A DNA stretch of 64,000 nucleotides. Origin: Harringtonia aguacate (taxonomy: Eukaryota; Ascomycota; Sordariomycetes; Ophiostomatales; Ophiostomataceae). Made by a program: the position numbers and the translations under genes. The notes beneath the pieces are model-generated. The model was not told where the DNA came from, ran no database searches, and was given only the letters and a program-made list of their open reading frames with translations. Every line of letters begins with the position of its first letter. Position 1 is the stretch's first letter. Positions 1 through 11,841 of the stretch are shown piece after piece. The stretch lies in NCBI GenBank assembly GCA_014183095.1, contig JACCPH010000004.1, forward strand, positions 404,836-468,835. The letters run 5' to 3'.

Positions 1-388
1 GCGACGTGGTGGCGTAGGTGGACAGGCATATATATACACGCAAACACTAAACAGCAACCATTTATCAATCATTGTCCATTGACCCGCTCTCGAGAGGGTC
101 ACCCTCGTTTCCTCCCTGATGTTATTATAATCTCGTAAGCATGAAAAATGAAAAAAAAAAAAAAAGCAAAAACAGTGAAGCGGCGAATACAACTTTGCAA
201 AAACCAACATGACAAGAGCAACAAAGGAAAACGACAAGATAGAGAACCAGAATTTCTAACATGTTGTACAGCACAAGTCCATCTCTCCAAACCCGTCTTG
301 TCTGGGTCTTGGCCTCGCCTCCTTCAGTCCTTCTTCCTTCAGTCCTTCCTTTATCCCTTTCTCTCTCCCTCTCTCTCTCTCTCTGTTC
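1..388. other. 3' flank, no gene
   Basis: Region downstream of the PTM1-like gene. It holds a poly-A run near 150-165 and a CT-rich stretch near 355-385. I see no coding sequence, RNA gene or repeat that I can support. Confidence 0.6.
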
Positions 389-2484
389 CTACTTTTTGTT
401 GCGCACCAGACCCGACAGCTCCGCCCGTCTGTCGTCGATGACATCGTCGTCGTCGTCCTCTTCCTCGTCGTCGTCCGAGAACTTGTCGCCGTCCTCACCC
501 ACCGCAAAGATGGTCTCGCCGTCCAGAGAGTCTCTGGGCGCCGTCGACGACTTGGCCGCTGCTGTCGACGACGACTGCGGGTTGGCCTTTGCTATTGGCT
601 TGGGCGCCGTCGCCGGCCGTCCCTGGCTGCTGCCGGCCGCGGCTGTGGCTGTGGCCGTGGCCGCCGACCCGATATTCGCCTCCTCCGCACCCGCCGCTCC
701 GCTGCGGTCCGCCGACGCCGCGTGGGCCTTGTGGCCGTCCTCGTCGTCCTCGTCAAAGTCGTCCGGCACGCCAATGTCCATGTTGGAAATCTCAAACGTG
801 CCGTCGTCTTCCTGGGCCAGCTCGTCGCTCATCGCGAACCGGCGGTTGTTGGCCGTCGGCCGCCACACGTACGCCACCCACGCCACGTCTGCAAAGTACA
901 CCAGGTTCAGCCAGCCGTCCAGCACAAACCAGCGCGTCTTCCAGTGGAACGGCACAAAGTCCGGGTCGCTCGATGACGCAAACGAGAAGCTGTTGAAGAA
1001 GAAAAAGCCAAAGATCACCACGATGCTCAGCAGGATGCACCACCACAGCTTCTTATACATGGCCTCCTTGGCACGCTGCTTGCGCTCCCGCAGGTCCTTG
1101 AGCGTAAAGTTGAGCGAGTTGAGCGTCCACACGTAAAACGCCGTGAGCGTGCCGGCCAGCGGCAGGATGATCAAGAGGACAAAGGGGCCTGAGTGGTCAG
1201 TCTGGGGAGAACGGAGAGAGAGTAGAGGAAAGGAGAAGGACAAAAAAAAAAAACATACCAGCGCTGTCTGGTGTGATCAACAAGCTCGTGATGGCGTAGA
1301 CCAGGCCAAACACAAAGTGGGCGACGGCCAGCGCACGCACCCAGATCATGGTGCGGCCGAGCGTCGGCTTGACCACGCCGTAGCCCATGCACACAATCAG
1401 CAGCAGGAAGAAGGAGAAGGAGTTGCGGAACGCGTTCAGCACCGCCACCACAACCAGGAGGACCTTGGCGCCCAGGTTGGAGCCGTTGCGGTTCATGTAG
1501 TCGTAGAAGCCCCACGTCATCAGCATCTCAAACACCAGGAAGATGAGGATCGCCGTGATGTAGTTCTGCACCGGCAGGATGTCGGACCGGTGCTGGTAGT
1601 ACATGAACCCCCAGAACACCACCACCACCGCGTACAGGATCGTTATGCCGCCGTAGAAGGGCAGCTTGGGGATCTGCGTCGCCTGCAGCTCGCCGTAGGC
1701 GTTGCGGAACTCAATCGTCGCCCCGTAGTCCGTCGCGCCAAACGGGTCGGTCACCACACAGTAGTAGCCCGTCTTCGTGATCGGATAGTTGTACGGCTTG
1801 CTGTCCCGGATGTGCACCGCCCGGGTGAAGATGACGTTTTTCGAGAGCTCCGTCGCGTTGGGCTGTGTGAGGAACATCCCCAGCTCGGTGGCGTTGCAGT
1901 AGCCCAGTGGGACATACTGCGGCTCGCAGATGATGAGTTTCTGTCGGCGGTCAGCAGTGGTGACGGCCGTGTGAACCATATGAGCCATAACATACCGGCT
2001 TGTTGGGTTCGGGCTGGATGCCGATGAACGGCTCGTCCTTCCACTCGAAGATGAGCAGGCTGATAACAGGGTCGACTGTGCCCTCGTACTTGTCAAAGTT
2101 GATGAGGATGAATGGGTCGACAGCTCCGCCCCATGAGCTCTTGCTGTACATGCCTGCGTGAGGGTCCTCGTCAGCACGTCTGCATCATCTCCGTATTCCC
2201 ATTTCCATTCTGATTCTGATTCTGATTCCCATCCCAATTCTCATTCTCACTCCCACCCCATTCACACGCATTCTCGGATTCCCATGTCAACGTACCAGCA
2301 CATCGTTGTCGGTTGTCGTCCTTCTGGTTCTGATCACACAAGCACGTCAGCATCCACAGACCACGGCAGAGACAAAATGGCTAGAGATGCCACCTACTAT
2401 GCGCTCCTCGAAAGCGTCAGCCACCGAAGCTGCGCACAGGGCCAGCGCCACCAGTGCCAGCACCTTGGAAAACCACCGCGCCAT
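389..2484 (-). CDS. PTM1: PTM1-like Golgi seven-transmembrane protein (GOST / Lung_7-TM_R family)
   Basis: Five exons on the minus strand: 2398-2484, 2296-2329, 1996-2153, 1259-1940 and 389-1188 (586 aa). The start gives MARWFSKVLALVALALC, a clear signal peptide ending near residue 24. A lumenal domain follows, with the family motif CAGMYSK across an exon junction and DPFILINFDKYEG. Seven hydrophobic segments occupy roughly residues 230-490 (for example ITILYAVVVVFWGFMYY and FSFFLLLIVCMGYGV). The cytosolic tail is acidic and Ala/Ser-rich. Every junction keeps frame; the 34-nt second exon is needed to restore the CAGMYSK motif. Yeast Ptm1 and human GPR107/108-type proteins lie in Golgi and endosomal membranes and act in trafficking; the exact role here is inferred. 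The gene runs in the same direction as the aminopeptidase gene upstream of it. Confidence 0.9.
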
Positions 2485-3623
2485 GGTCGGCAGCTCTGGT
2501 CCGCGTAGAAAATGTGTGATACGTGTTCTTCCGCGCAGCCACACGGTCGACGACCAGGCTGGATGAAAGAAAGGCAGAGAGGAGGGAGGGAGAGGGGGGG
2601 AGGGTGGTGGCAGAGAAGGCCGGAAGGCCGGAAAGTCGACGTGGAAAGGGGCCTCAAACAGCAGTTTCGATGCAGAGTGCTGTCAGATGGTCGCAGGCGG
2701 CAGAGGAGGGACGAAAAACAACGGCGTTGGGTCCCGTGCTTCGTTCGGCAGCAGCCAGGGGCGTCGTGGATGGGGAGAGGCAGAAAAGCTGAGAGACAGC
2801 CAGATGGATAAAAAAAAAGTGGCTTCGTCGGCGTCGGCGTCTGCAAAAAAAGAGCACGTTTCCATATAGGATGCGAACTTGGCACGTTGCTCGGGAAGCT
2901 AGCGGGCCTGGCTTTCCTCTTCGCAACTGCGGACAGGTATATGATCGATAAGATATTCCGCCGTTACGTATATGCGCTAACCCCCTCGGGAAACGCACCC
3001 CAGCTGTGGAATGGGACGCCCTGTGGCGCGCGCCCCTAACGCCTCTCCGTATTTGTGTCTTACAAGGGGGGGGGGGGGCTTGGGTGCGCAGGTTTCTGGC
3101 GCCTACGGAGTCGTGTCACGTCAGCACTGTCTTGCTTGTCTGCAAACCCTCTGGCGCCAATCTGGACCCCCCCCATCGCGGAGGCTCCTTCCTCGGTGGG
3201 CAAACCCTCTCGCCAGCGTGGTGGGCTTTTGGGGGTCGCTTCCTATTGCGGATAGGTGTGCCCTCGATTACGGTCTAGGGATGTTGCCAGCAGCACAGCT
3301 CTGCTGTTTCCTCGGCCTCTCGCATCCGCTAGCATCGTAAGACCTGCTCGTAGATACGAGTGCTACTACACAAGAAACAAGGGGTCCCCCCAGGTGGGCC
3401 AGGTGGGCAAATGGCATCGTTTTGCTTTTTTTTTTTTTTCTTCTTTTTTGTCTACCAAGGCGCCTCGCGGGCTGCACGTCTATTTGTACAAGCAATTTGT
3501 ACGAGTAGTCACACCCCAACTCCGCGTCCTCAACTCCAAACATCAACTCCTCCAACTCAGCGCCTGGAACTCACCCCCTTTCCCCTCCCCCCTTCCCCGC
3601 CCTTGAGCATCCCCTATCTCCGT
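2485..3623. other. Intergenic, PTM1 promoter side
   Basis: Between the PTM1-like start and the 3' end of the aminopeptidase gene. It contains G and C homopolymer runs (3067-3078, 3171-3177), a T-rich tract at 3424-3450 and an exact copy of the dispersed octamer TACGAGTA at 3500-3507, with a related half-site pair at 3346-3362. No supported gene. Confidence 0.6.
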
Positions 3624-5078
3624 CTACTTGGTCTCAGCCGCCTCAGCCACCTCAGGCATCGGTACTGGGCCTCCTGGCGAATCTGGTTTCCGTGCCGTGA
3701 GCACCTCGACGCCCGTCTCGGTCACGAGAAGTGTATGCTCTGTATATGTTAGCATTTTGTAGCGAACTCTTCGTAGCGAAATCGATCCCGAATCAGACCC
3801 CCCACAGATCAACACTTACCAAACTGCGCCGACCGCTTGCCGTCAATCGTCGTGCTAGTCCAGTTGTCCGGCCACGTCACGTCGCGGTATTTGCCCAGCG
3901 TGAGCATCGGCTCAATTGTAAATGCCATGCCCGGCTTGCACTCGCCCACAGCCTTGTTCTTTGCATAGTGCGGCACGTTTGGCGGCGGATGGAACTCGGT
4001 GTTGATGCCGTGGCCCACGTACGTCCGCACGACATTGCAGCCGCGCGACTTGGCGTGCTTCTCGATGATGTTGCCAAACTCGCGGATCAGCGTACCCGGC
4101 TTGACGTGCTTGATAGCCTCCTCCAGACACTCCCGCGCCGCCTCCACCAAGCGCACCGTGTCCGGGTCGGCCTTGGCCCGGTCGCCGACGTAGTAGGTCT
4201 CGTTCAGGTCGCTGTGGTAGCCGCCGTAGTACAGCGAAATGTCCAGGTTGACAATGTCGCCGTCCATCAGAAGCCGCTTGTCCGGGATGCCGTGGCAGAT
4301 AACCTCGTTGACCGACGTGCAGATGGACTTGGGGAAGTGGTTGTAGTTCAGCGGCGAAGGGTAGGCCTGGCCCCACCTGCGTCAGCAAGCACAAAACGAA
4401 GAACAAGACATGGATGACGTACATTCCGCTCTACACACGCCTGGTGAGCGATCGCGTCAATCTCGTCGGTGGAGACGCCCGGCCGGATGGCGGCCGCGGC
4501 GATGTCGAGCACTTCGCGTCCCAGTATGCAGGCTTTACGCATGGCTTCCTGGGCCTTTTCGTCCAGAAGCGTAATCTTGTGTCGCGAAAGCAGCCGCTCG
4601 GCCCGGGGGATGCCATCCGCCGCCCAGTCCGGGTGCCGGATCGACTTGGGAACTTCGCGTCGAGGCGAGAGCGGATAGACAGGGCGAAGCGAGCCGGCGA
4701 ACGGGAAGTTCGGGAACGGGTTGTAGTAGCCGACCTCTGCCACACGTTAGCTCTCCGGGATGCAGAGGCGGAAATGACCCCACCCCATGGCCGCTTGCGT
4801 GGGGTGAGAGCCAGGACATACTTGTGGTCTTCTTGTGCATAGCTTTATGTGAAATCTAGTCGATATGCCACGTCAGCGCCCTAGCAAAATGTCATGAGCG
4901 TGCCAAGATGCAAAAAGGCAGCGAGGGCACAAACCCAGTTTCGCCCAAAGCACTCCTGGGAGCAGAAGAAGCTGTCCTTGATGCCCTGCTTGAGACACGT
5001 CGGGCACTGGAGCGTGCCGGCGTCGTTGTCGCAGTCGGCACCCAGGCACTTGCGCTTTGCTGGTGGTTCCTCGGCCAT
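3624..5078 (-). CDS. MAP1: Methionine aminopeptidase 1 (zinc-finger type)
   Basis: Five exons: 4935-5078, 4822-4855, 4423-4736, 3820-4366 and 3624-3739 (384 aa). It removes the initiator methionine from nascent proteins at the ribosome. The N-terminus carries the eukaryotic MetAP1 zinc finger: paired cysteines in CLGADCDNDAGTLQC and FFCSQECF, then a histidine pair that is only restored by the 34-nt second exon (SHKAMHKK). The peptidase core has TSVNEVICHGIPD, the metal ligands in DGDIVNLDISLYYGGYHSDLNET, GHGI, and the C-terminal FTIEPM. The length is normal for the family. I chose ATG 5078 (MAEEPPAKRKC); an in-frame ATG at 5093 adds five residues. The exon 3/4 junction uses the CAG just before AYPSPLNYNHF; an earlier AG would break the frame. 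Its promoter is shared with the divergent kynurenine monooxygenase gene. Confidence 0.95.
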
Positions 5079-5542
5079 GGTGGAGCGATACACAAAGAGA
5101 GAGGTTCTGGTTCCGTAAAGACTTGAGAAAATGGCTGCTTCTTCGCAGGAGGGGAGGGGAGCGCGTGGAGGCTGGTCGTCGTGGGCGAAAAGAGATTTGC
5201 TGGAGCGTCACGATCTTATCTAATAAAATCCGAAGGCCTGCTCGACAAAATAAGTGGATCCAAAGGGCTCCGACACAGGGCGTGGTCTTTTATGGAGATG
5301 CGGCTCGCCCCCACCCTCCGTTTTTTCTCGTAATAGTCGTGCACCGTTAGGTCACATGATCCGACTTTTCCCGCCCAGCCAAGCCTCCGTTTGAGGTCTT
5401 AAAGCAAAAGTCTTTACTCGCTCGTGCGAGTTTGTCATGCGACTCTTAGTGCCGAAAATGATGTGTTGCAAGTGAGCGGAGGTGCTCTCAACTCTGCTTT
5501 TCTCTTGACTTGCAGGTGGTGTGAGTCGCTCGTCACACAGCA
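5079..5542. promoter_or_regulatory. Divergent promoter, MAP1 / BNA4
   Basis: 464 bp separating two divergently transcribed start codons, so it must serve both genes. It contains an E-box-like GTCACATGAT at 5350-5359. I see no TATA box I would defend. Confidence 0.6.
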
Positions 5543-7297
5543 ATGCCGGGCCAGCAGAAAACGGTTATTGTGGGCGCCGGCCCTGTCGGCTCCCTGGCCG
5601 CACTCTACGCGGCACAGAGAGGTCATGCCGTCGAAATATATGAGCTCCGGAGTGGTGAGTCTTACTGCCGGTAGGCGTGGGCACCCGTATTTTACTGGCA
5701 GACTGACAAGGGCCCAGATCTCCGCGATCCTTCGACGACCCCCCTCAATTTCACAAAGTCCATCAACCTTGCCCTCTCGGAGCGTGGCATCCATGCCCTC
5801 CGCCAGTCCGGCCACGAAGAGCTGCTCAGTCATGTCTTCGATGCCACCATACCCATGCGGGGCCGCATGATCCACGGCAAGCGGCCGTCCGGGGAGCTCT
5901 TCGAAGAGGCCCAAGACTATGACGTCCATGGCAGGGTCGGTCTCCGCCTCTTGACTTTCTGGTTTGGGGGGCCCCTCCGGTGACTTCCCTCCTCTGACAC
6001 TCTTTTTCAGACAATCTTTGCCATTGATCGAGCTGGTCTCAATGGCCGGCTTCTCGACATCTTGGAGAAGATGCCAAACGTCAAATTCTTCTTCAACCAC
6101 AAACTGACCGGTGCTGATTTCCGGGCCAAAAAGGCTTGGTTCGAAGTCCAAAATGGGCCCATCAAGGCCACTGGCCGAGCTCGAGAGATTGAGATTGACT
6201 TTGATTTCATGATGGGAACCGACGGCGCCCACTCGTCTGTGCGGTACCACCTGATGAAGTATGCTCGCCTGGACTACAAGCAGGAGTATATCGACACGCT
6301 GTGGTGTGAGTTCCACCTCAAGCCTCAGAAGCAGGCGTCACCGGACGACCCCATGTCGCGGTTCAGGATCTCGCCGAACCACCTTCACATCTGGCCTGGC
6401 AAGGACTTTATGTTTATTGCCATTCCTAGCGATGTAAGTGGCGTGCCTCTCTTGGCCGGTTGGTTCCTTATCTTTCGATCCGCCGCTAACTGCAGCATCT
6501 AGGATGGGTCCTTCACGTGCACACTCTTCCTTCCTAACGCTCAATTTGCTCTCCTCGAGTCCCAGCCTGCTCTGGTGCCGGCGTTCTTTGACCAAAATTT
6601 TCCCGGCGTGACAGACTTGATTCCAGCCGACGAGATCATTGCCTCGTTCAAGGCCAATCCACACCTGCCGCTGATCAGCATCAACTGCAAGCCGCACCAC
6701 TTCCAGTCCTCTGTGGCGATTCTTGGGGATGCTGCCCACGCCATGGTTCCGTTCTATGGCCAGGGCATGAACACGGGGTTCGAGGACGTCCGGGTTTTGT
6801 TTTCGCTCCTTGACAAATACGAAGCCATGGGGTCGAACGACCCAGAGGACGCTACCGAGGGCAGCCTGCGTTCTGTGCCACAAGCGGGCCGGGAAGCCAA
6901 GCGGGCGCTCGCTCTGTCCGAGTACACGGCACTGCGCGTGCCCGACACGCACGCCATCAACGAGATGGCCCTGCAGAACTATATCGAAATGCGCGCATCC
7001 GTTCTGCGGCCCACGTACCGCCTGCGGAAGTTTCTCGAGGAGCAGCTGTCTGTGCACTTTCCCGCTCTGGGCTGGCAGACCAAGTACGCCCGCGTCTCGT
7101 TCAGCAACGAGCGCTACAGCGAGGTGGCCGCGCACAGTGAGTTCCAGGGAAGGGTGCTCCTCCGCAGCTTCATGGGCGTGGTCGGCGTGCCTCTGGTGGG
7201 CGGAATCATTTTCCTGTGCTCGCGGTACAGACAGGCACCAGGCTTTGCGCTGAGGTCAGTCTTTGGCTGGCTGGCGAGCGCGGCGCACCGAAAGTGA
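5543..7297 (+). CDS. BNA4: Kynurenine 3-monooxygenase
   Basis: Four exons: 5543-5654, 5718-5935, 6011-6433 and 6503-7297 (515 aa). This FAD monooxygenase hydroxylates L-kynurenine to 3-hydroxykynurenine with NADPH and O2 in the de novo NAD pathway, at the mitochondrial outer membrane. The N-terminus has the dinucleotide-binding fold TVIVGAGPVGSLAALYAAQRG. The middle has the DG motif (FMMGTDGAHSSVR) and the second FAD motif is AILGDAAHAMVPFYGQGMN. A hydrophobic C-terminal segment (residues about 475-500, MGVVGVPLVGGIIFLCS) fits a membrane anchor. All junctions keep phase; intron 2 appears to begin with the unusual donor GTCGGT at 5936. The length matches fungal orthologues. Neighbours are not NAD-pathway genes, so this is not a cluster. 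Confidence 0.95.
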
Positions 7298-8720
7298 GAG
7301 TGAAAATGCCACGAAATGCCACGAGCATGTAGCCGAATCCACTATGCCTGTTCTGTGTTCCTGCCTTAGCTCCATAGGCGGTTGTGATAGTGACTGGTTT
7401 CCAGCATTTGCATGCGTCAAGAATCCGCGCGCTGCAGCATCTCATCTGCTGGGATCCAATGGTACCTAACCATGTCCCGACGATCCCTGTCGCAGCCATT
7501 TCCGTACTGGGCCACTGGGTGCGGGCGAGAACAGCAGTTCGTGTCAGGCCTCCCTCCCGCCTTCATATTGCCACTCTCCGTCGTAACACTCGCTTGCACT
7601 CTGTGTTGCGTACAAATACTTGGTAGCTTCGCAACCAGATTCAGACGTGGGGGCCTCTCCTGTCGCGAGGACCAAGTAGTACGAGTAATGAGATGCGGCC
7701 CCGCCTCTGCCGTATCTATAATGCTGCACAGTATCGTCCTGTGACACGGCCGCGAAGTCGCATGGTGAACCCCCTGACCACAAAAGTCGGCGTCGCACAT
7801 TTTTGCGCAATGGCACTGTTCGACCGAGACAAAACCGACCGCAGCGTGGGCTCAGATGCGGCTGGGGACTTTTGAGGTTGTCGGCTCGACTCGATTATCG
7901 ATTATGGAGAGTGGGATGGCGCATCGGGCGATGCGAGGCCCTTTGATTGCCTTTACGTTCTTTTCACGTTCTTTCGCCAGAGATCAGATGACAAGATGGA
8001 ATAACAGGAGAGGCGGCTTGGATGGGTAATTCTTCCGGCATGGGAGGGCGACCAGGCACGGACGAGGCAAGGACGAGGGCAGGGAAAGAGCAACCAACTC
8101 CGCATTTGGCCCCTCCTTTCCCTGACTTCCCCATGCAGTCGGTCATTTACTCGTAATGGCACGCAGAAGGGACCCAGCAATCCGAAAAGCCGGCCCTGGG
8201 CCTCGCCGCCTTTTTCCCATTTCACATTCCCTCGCCATCGGCTTCACCATTTCGCCGTCATTCCACTTTTCTCCTTCCCTGTCGTTGTTCCCCGGCAGAT
8301 GCCCTCACGCTCGCCCACCAGGCACTCATGCTCACCGTCTTCGATTGCTTTAATTACGCTAGCGATCAGCTGCGGCCTGATACCCCCCCCCTTTCTGCTT
8401 TCTTTTCCCAGCTGATCGTGATCCGAATTTGCCTATTGCCTCATTATCTGTCAATAGCGCGGCCGTCTAGAAGAGCGGCTGATGCTCGCCTCGTGGGACC
8501 GTACGCTTGTGGACCTGGAGAGAAAGGAGCAGAAAAGAACAGAAAAGAAAACGGGACAGCACAGCGAAAATAGGCGAGGCAAACCAAAGGGGAAAGGCGC
8601 CATGCAAGATTGAAGGCTAGACGGAAAATCCGACTCGAGAGACCCTGACGGCCACCGTTTGCTCCAAGCTTTTCCCTTTGTCTCTTTCCCCTTCTCCACT
8701 GATATCGGACCTTGTCAACT

Positions 8721-8762
8721 GCACGCCAACCGCACCTTGCTGCACGCCAACCGCACTTTGCT
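8721..8762. repeat. Tandem duplication, 2 x 21 bp
   Basis: Two adjacent 21-bp copies beginning GCACGCCAACCGCAC that differ at one base (C/T). Intergenic. Confidence 0.85.
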
Positions 8763-9634
8763 GCACCTCACTGCACCTCGCCGACTCGCATCGACCAGGC
8801 AGACGAGTGCCGAGTCAATGAGGAGCTGCGCTGCGGCCTTCCATTTAGGAACGATACACCAGCTCCTCCTGTCAAGTGCAGGTGCGACAAGGAGAGACAG
8901 CAGGATAACACTGCCGTTGCCATCGCTGCTCAGTCCGGTCGGTTGAGAGGAGGAATGGCGCCAGCCCTGCGCTTCCTTTGATCATCGAACCGAGAGCCGT
9001 TGACGATTTTTTTTTTGCCCACGCCTGTTCACCACTCTTCAGGCGCCTTGCCTTGTACGGCTTATTAACATCTTGGGTGGTCGACTAACGAGTAACGAGC
9101 CCGCGTCGCAGCCTATCAACGACCGTTCTTGCCGTTACCGAACCCGAAACCCAACATCTTGTCTTTCTTCGTTCGAACATCATCCCTGCATCGTCCTGCC
9201 TTGTACCTTTTTTCTGACTGGTACTTCCCTCCAACTCCTCTTCTTTCAAAGGCTCATTTTGCTCTTTTTATCGCCCTCCATCCCGCTGCTCTTTCCACTG
9301 CTGCTCGCCGATCTACAAACCGTCCCGTCATTTTGTTTCCGGAGGAAAGCCATGAAACTTCTGACAGCCAATTTTCTGTTTGTGGACTAATATCGGCACC
9401 CCCCCCCCTCTTGTCCTTGCCTCCCCCCGGTCAATCCCCTCGTCCTGGTCCCTGGTTTCTCTCTGTGGCCCCCTTCACTTGCGACTCGCCTCTCTTTTTT
9501 TTTCTCGGTCGTGTACCCTGAGTGTCAAGAGACCATTTTTTTTGTCTCGCGGAGATTCGAGACACTGTTCGCTGCTTCTCAGTCGTAAAGGACAACCCCC
9601 TCATTGCAATGCCGGCGATCGCCATCTCGAAACA

Positions 9635-9949
9635 ATGACGCCGTGCGCGCCTCCGAAGAAGCTTGAGCAAGCCGTGGCTACAGCCCCCGACGTCACCCCC
9701 AAACCTAACCCCGAATTCGAACCCAACCAGAAGAAACTGCGTCGTCCGAGCCGGCTCGTGCGGTCAGCTTCGACAGCGCTGTCACAGCCATCGCTGCTCC
9801 CGCCGCCGCTGTGTCATCCGTGCAATCACCGACGAACCTGCTGTGCGGCCGACACCAGAACAGCTGTCGCGGTGGAAGCTGCAGGAAATCGCAAAGCGGC
9901 AGGATCCAAACTTTGTGCGGGCGGACTGCCAGTGGAAATAAGAGATTGA
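9635..9949 (+). other. Doubtful small ORF pair, possible uORF or broken gene
   Basis: A frame from ATG 9635 begins MTPCAPPKKLEQAV and stays open for 104 codons. From about 9820 a second plus frame, ending at 9941, reads more like real protein (PTPEQLSRWKLQEIAKRQ). No GT..AG pair I tried joins the two in phase. This could be an upstream ORF in the leader of the gene at 10288, a decayed gene, a sequencing indel, or chance. I do not recognise either product. Confidence 0.2.
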
Positions 9950-10287
9950 ATCGCGGCCACCAAGAAAGCCAGCGTGCGGCACATATTGGTGCCCAGAGAA
10001 CCAACTGCAGCTACCGCTGCGCTGGCAGCACGCTCGCCGCGAATTGGCAGCCGACACGGCTCCGGGAAGCTGCCAGTGACCCTTCTAGCACTGATTCCAA
10101 CGACGACAGATCAATTGCCCAAGGTGTCCGCGCATTTGCTCGAGGGCCTTTGGCTGTCTGCCGGCACCCCCCTCCCCCTTGAACTCGACATCCACGCCCC
10201 CATCTCTTGTCCTGCTCTTTTCCCATTTGCCCCACAACATCGCATTCCCGTCTTGATCGTGTGCCCACACCGGCGCCTACGGTGACC

Positions 10288-10809
10288 ATGCCGTCGTCGC
10301 ACGTAATCGACCCGTCCCAGCTGGATCTTAGCACCGAGGAAATCTCGCTTCTACGACAAGGCCAGTCTGCTCTAGCTGGCTCATCATCGTCACGCGCAGC
10401 CAGCCGTGCCTCGTCGCAGGGTCGTCTCATGCTTGACAGCAATTCCCTGGCCGCACTAGAGGTGTATTTTGAGCGTGTCATGAGCCATATCGAGCAGCAG
10501 CTTCAGTATCTCATTGATCAAACGCAAGCTGCGTCTCAGAATGTGTTTGACCAATCCGGCCAAATGATAGCCGATGCTGATGCTGAAATTGCCCGGTTCA
10601 CGATGATCAACCAACAAATTGATGAGCTTGAGCTCGACTTTGACCGCATTGGCCACATACGTGAGATTGTTCGCGAGTTCCGACACCGCCTCGAGGAGGC
10701 TGAACGCGAGCTCGATTGCAGTCCGCCGTCCTCTTCTTCTTCCCGTCGCAGAGAGGGACACCGGGAAGGCCATCACGATGGCCATTCAAGCCGTCACCGT
10801 CACCGGTGA
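10288..10809 (+). CDS. Small coiled-coil protein, candidate BLOC-1 subunit (Cnl1-like)
   Basis: One exon, 173 aa. The start at 10288 (MPSSHVIDPSQLDLSTEEISLLRQ) was chosen over an in-frame ATG at 10207 because the leader between them looks non-coding. A Ser/Arg-rich linker (about residues 35-52) is followed by a predicted helical, coiled-coil core (about 55-145) with LEVYFERVMSHIEQQLQYLIDQTQ and EIARFTMINQQIDELELDFDRI. The tail is His/Arg/Ser-rich. The overall plan resembles fungal proteins annotated as biogenesis of lysosome-related organelles complex 1 subunit CNL1, which act in endosomal sorting; that assignment comes from memory of the family and is moderate at best. The gene is convergent with the Spp1 gene. 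Confidence 0.75.
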   Translation: MPSSHVIDPSQLDLSTEEISLLRQGQSALAGSSSSRAASRASSQGRLMLDSNSLAALEVYFERVMSHIEQQLQYLIDQTQAASQNVFDQSGQMIADADAEIARFTMINQQIDELELDFDRIGHIREIVREFRHRLEEAERELDCSPPSSSSSRRREGHREGHHDGHSSRHRHR

Positions 10810-11841
10810 GCGGATACTGAAAACATGCAAAGCAGATCACAGCACTCTGGGGGAAGTTGAGAAAAGAAGCCCAGAGGAAACACAGAACGAGATGGCGGAA
10901 GACATTTAACAGCAAAACAAAAGACGACACACCTTCGCATTCACCTTTGGCCCCATCTCCAGTCTATGGATGATGGACTTACCCGCCAACCCCCAAAATC
11001 GAGAACACAAAAATACGCAGAGTTATTTTTTTTATAAAAAAAGAAGAGAACAATGAGCCTCGCGGCTGGCACAAGAACGGTATCGCCTCACGGCTCGTTG
11101 AGAATTGGGATTTCTGTTTATTTCCAAGTGCATTCCCCTTAATCTGGTTTGTTTCTGATATACGCTATGCGCCTTTGTCATTCTGGAACTGTTAGTTTTT
11201 TTTACACTTCATCTTCTATTTTGGATATTGAACATTTTGTATTTGGTTGTTTGTGTGCTTTACCCCTGCTCTTTTCGCTTCTGATATCCTACAAATCTGT
11301 TTACATGAGTATGAAACGGACAAAGAGGCCTCGTGTTTTACTATGCACCCATTATCTTTTTACGTCTTTCGTTCATTGTTACGATTCTTCATGTCTTGCT
11401 ATACCCTCTATTGTCACAACGGCGGATTTGCGCTTCTGCGAAGCAACCCTCGGATCTGGTCCCCCATCCGACCACAAGCGTGGTCTGGGAGGGGGCCCGA
11501 GAGAGGCGGACAGCAATGATGCAAAGCTTGTTATATATACATGTATGCGTATATATGTATATATATGCGATACTGTGTACGCCCTTGTTGGGTTGTGTAG
11601 CAGCCTCCAATACCCTCCAAATTTTTATTGTCGCAATCTAAACCCCAAGCTCGCTCCTCCCAGCGCGAAGCTGAGCTACATTTTTTTTTTTGGAAAAGCC
11701 ACGAGCGAGTATCCGTATCATGACCCAGTTTCTTGGTTCGAGACAGGGAACCGAACAGCAAGAACCAACATCCCAAGACCAAACAAACCAAACGCCGATC
11801 CCCATGCATGGCCCATCTCCCCCCTCCCCTCCCGCCAGAAA
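10810..11841. other. Convergent intergenic region
   Basis: Between the 3' ends of the small coiled-coil gene and the Spp1 gene. AT-richer than its surroundings, with TATA-type microsatellite sequence at 11530-11570 and T runs near 11031 and 11682. Long open frames here are low-complexity or cysteine/leucine-rich with no recognisable domain. Confidence 0.6.

Larger units (their letters stand above)
7298..10287. other. 3-kb intergenic region
   Basis: Long region between BNA4 and the small coiled-coil gene. It contains two exact copies of the dispersed octamer (7680-7687 TACGAGTA; 8148-8155 TACTCGTA), a 21-bp tandem duplication (8721-8762), pyrimidine-rich stretches near 9180-9540 and the doubtful short frames at 9635-9949. 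Otherwise I see no gene; part is probably the 5' UTR of the gene at 10288. Confidence 0.5.

Noticed and set aside
3060..3300. Short plus-strand open frames around G/C runs
   Set aside because: Three overlapping frames of 60-110 codons driven by homopolymers, none with a domain or splice signals.
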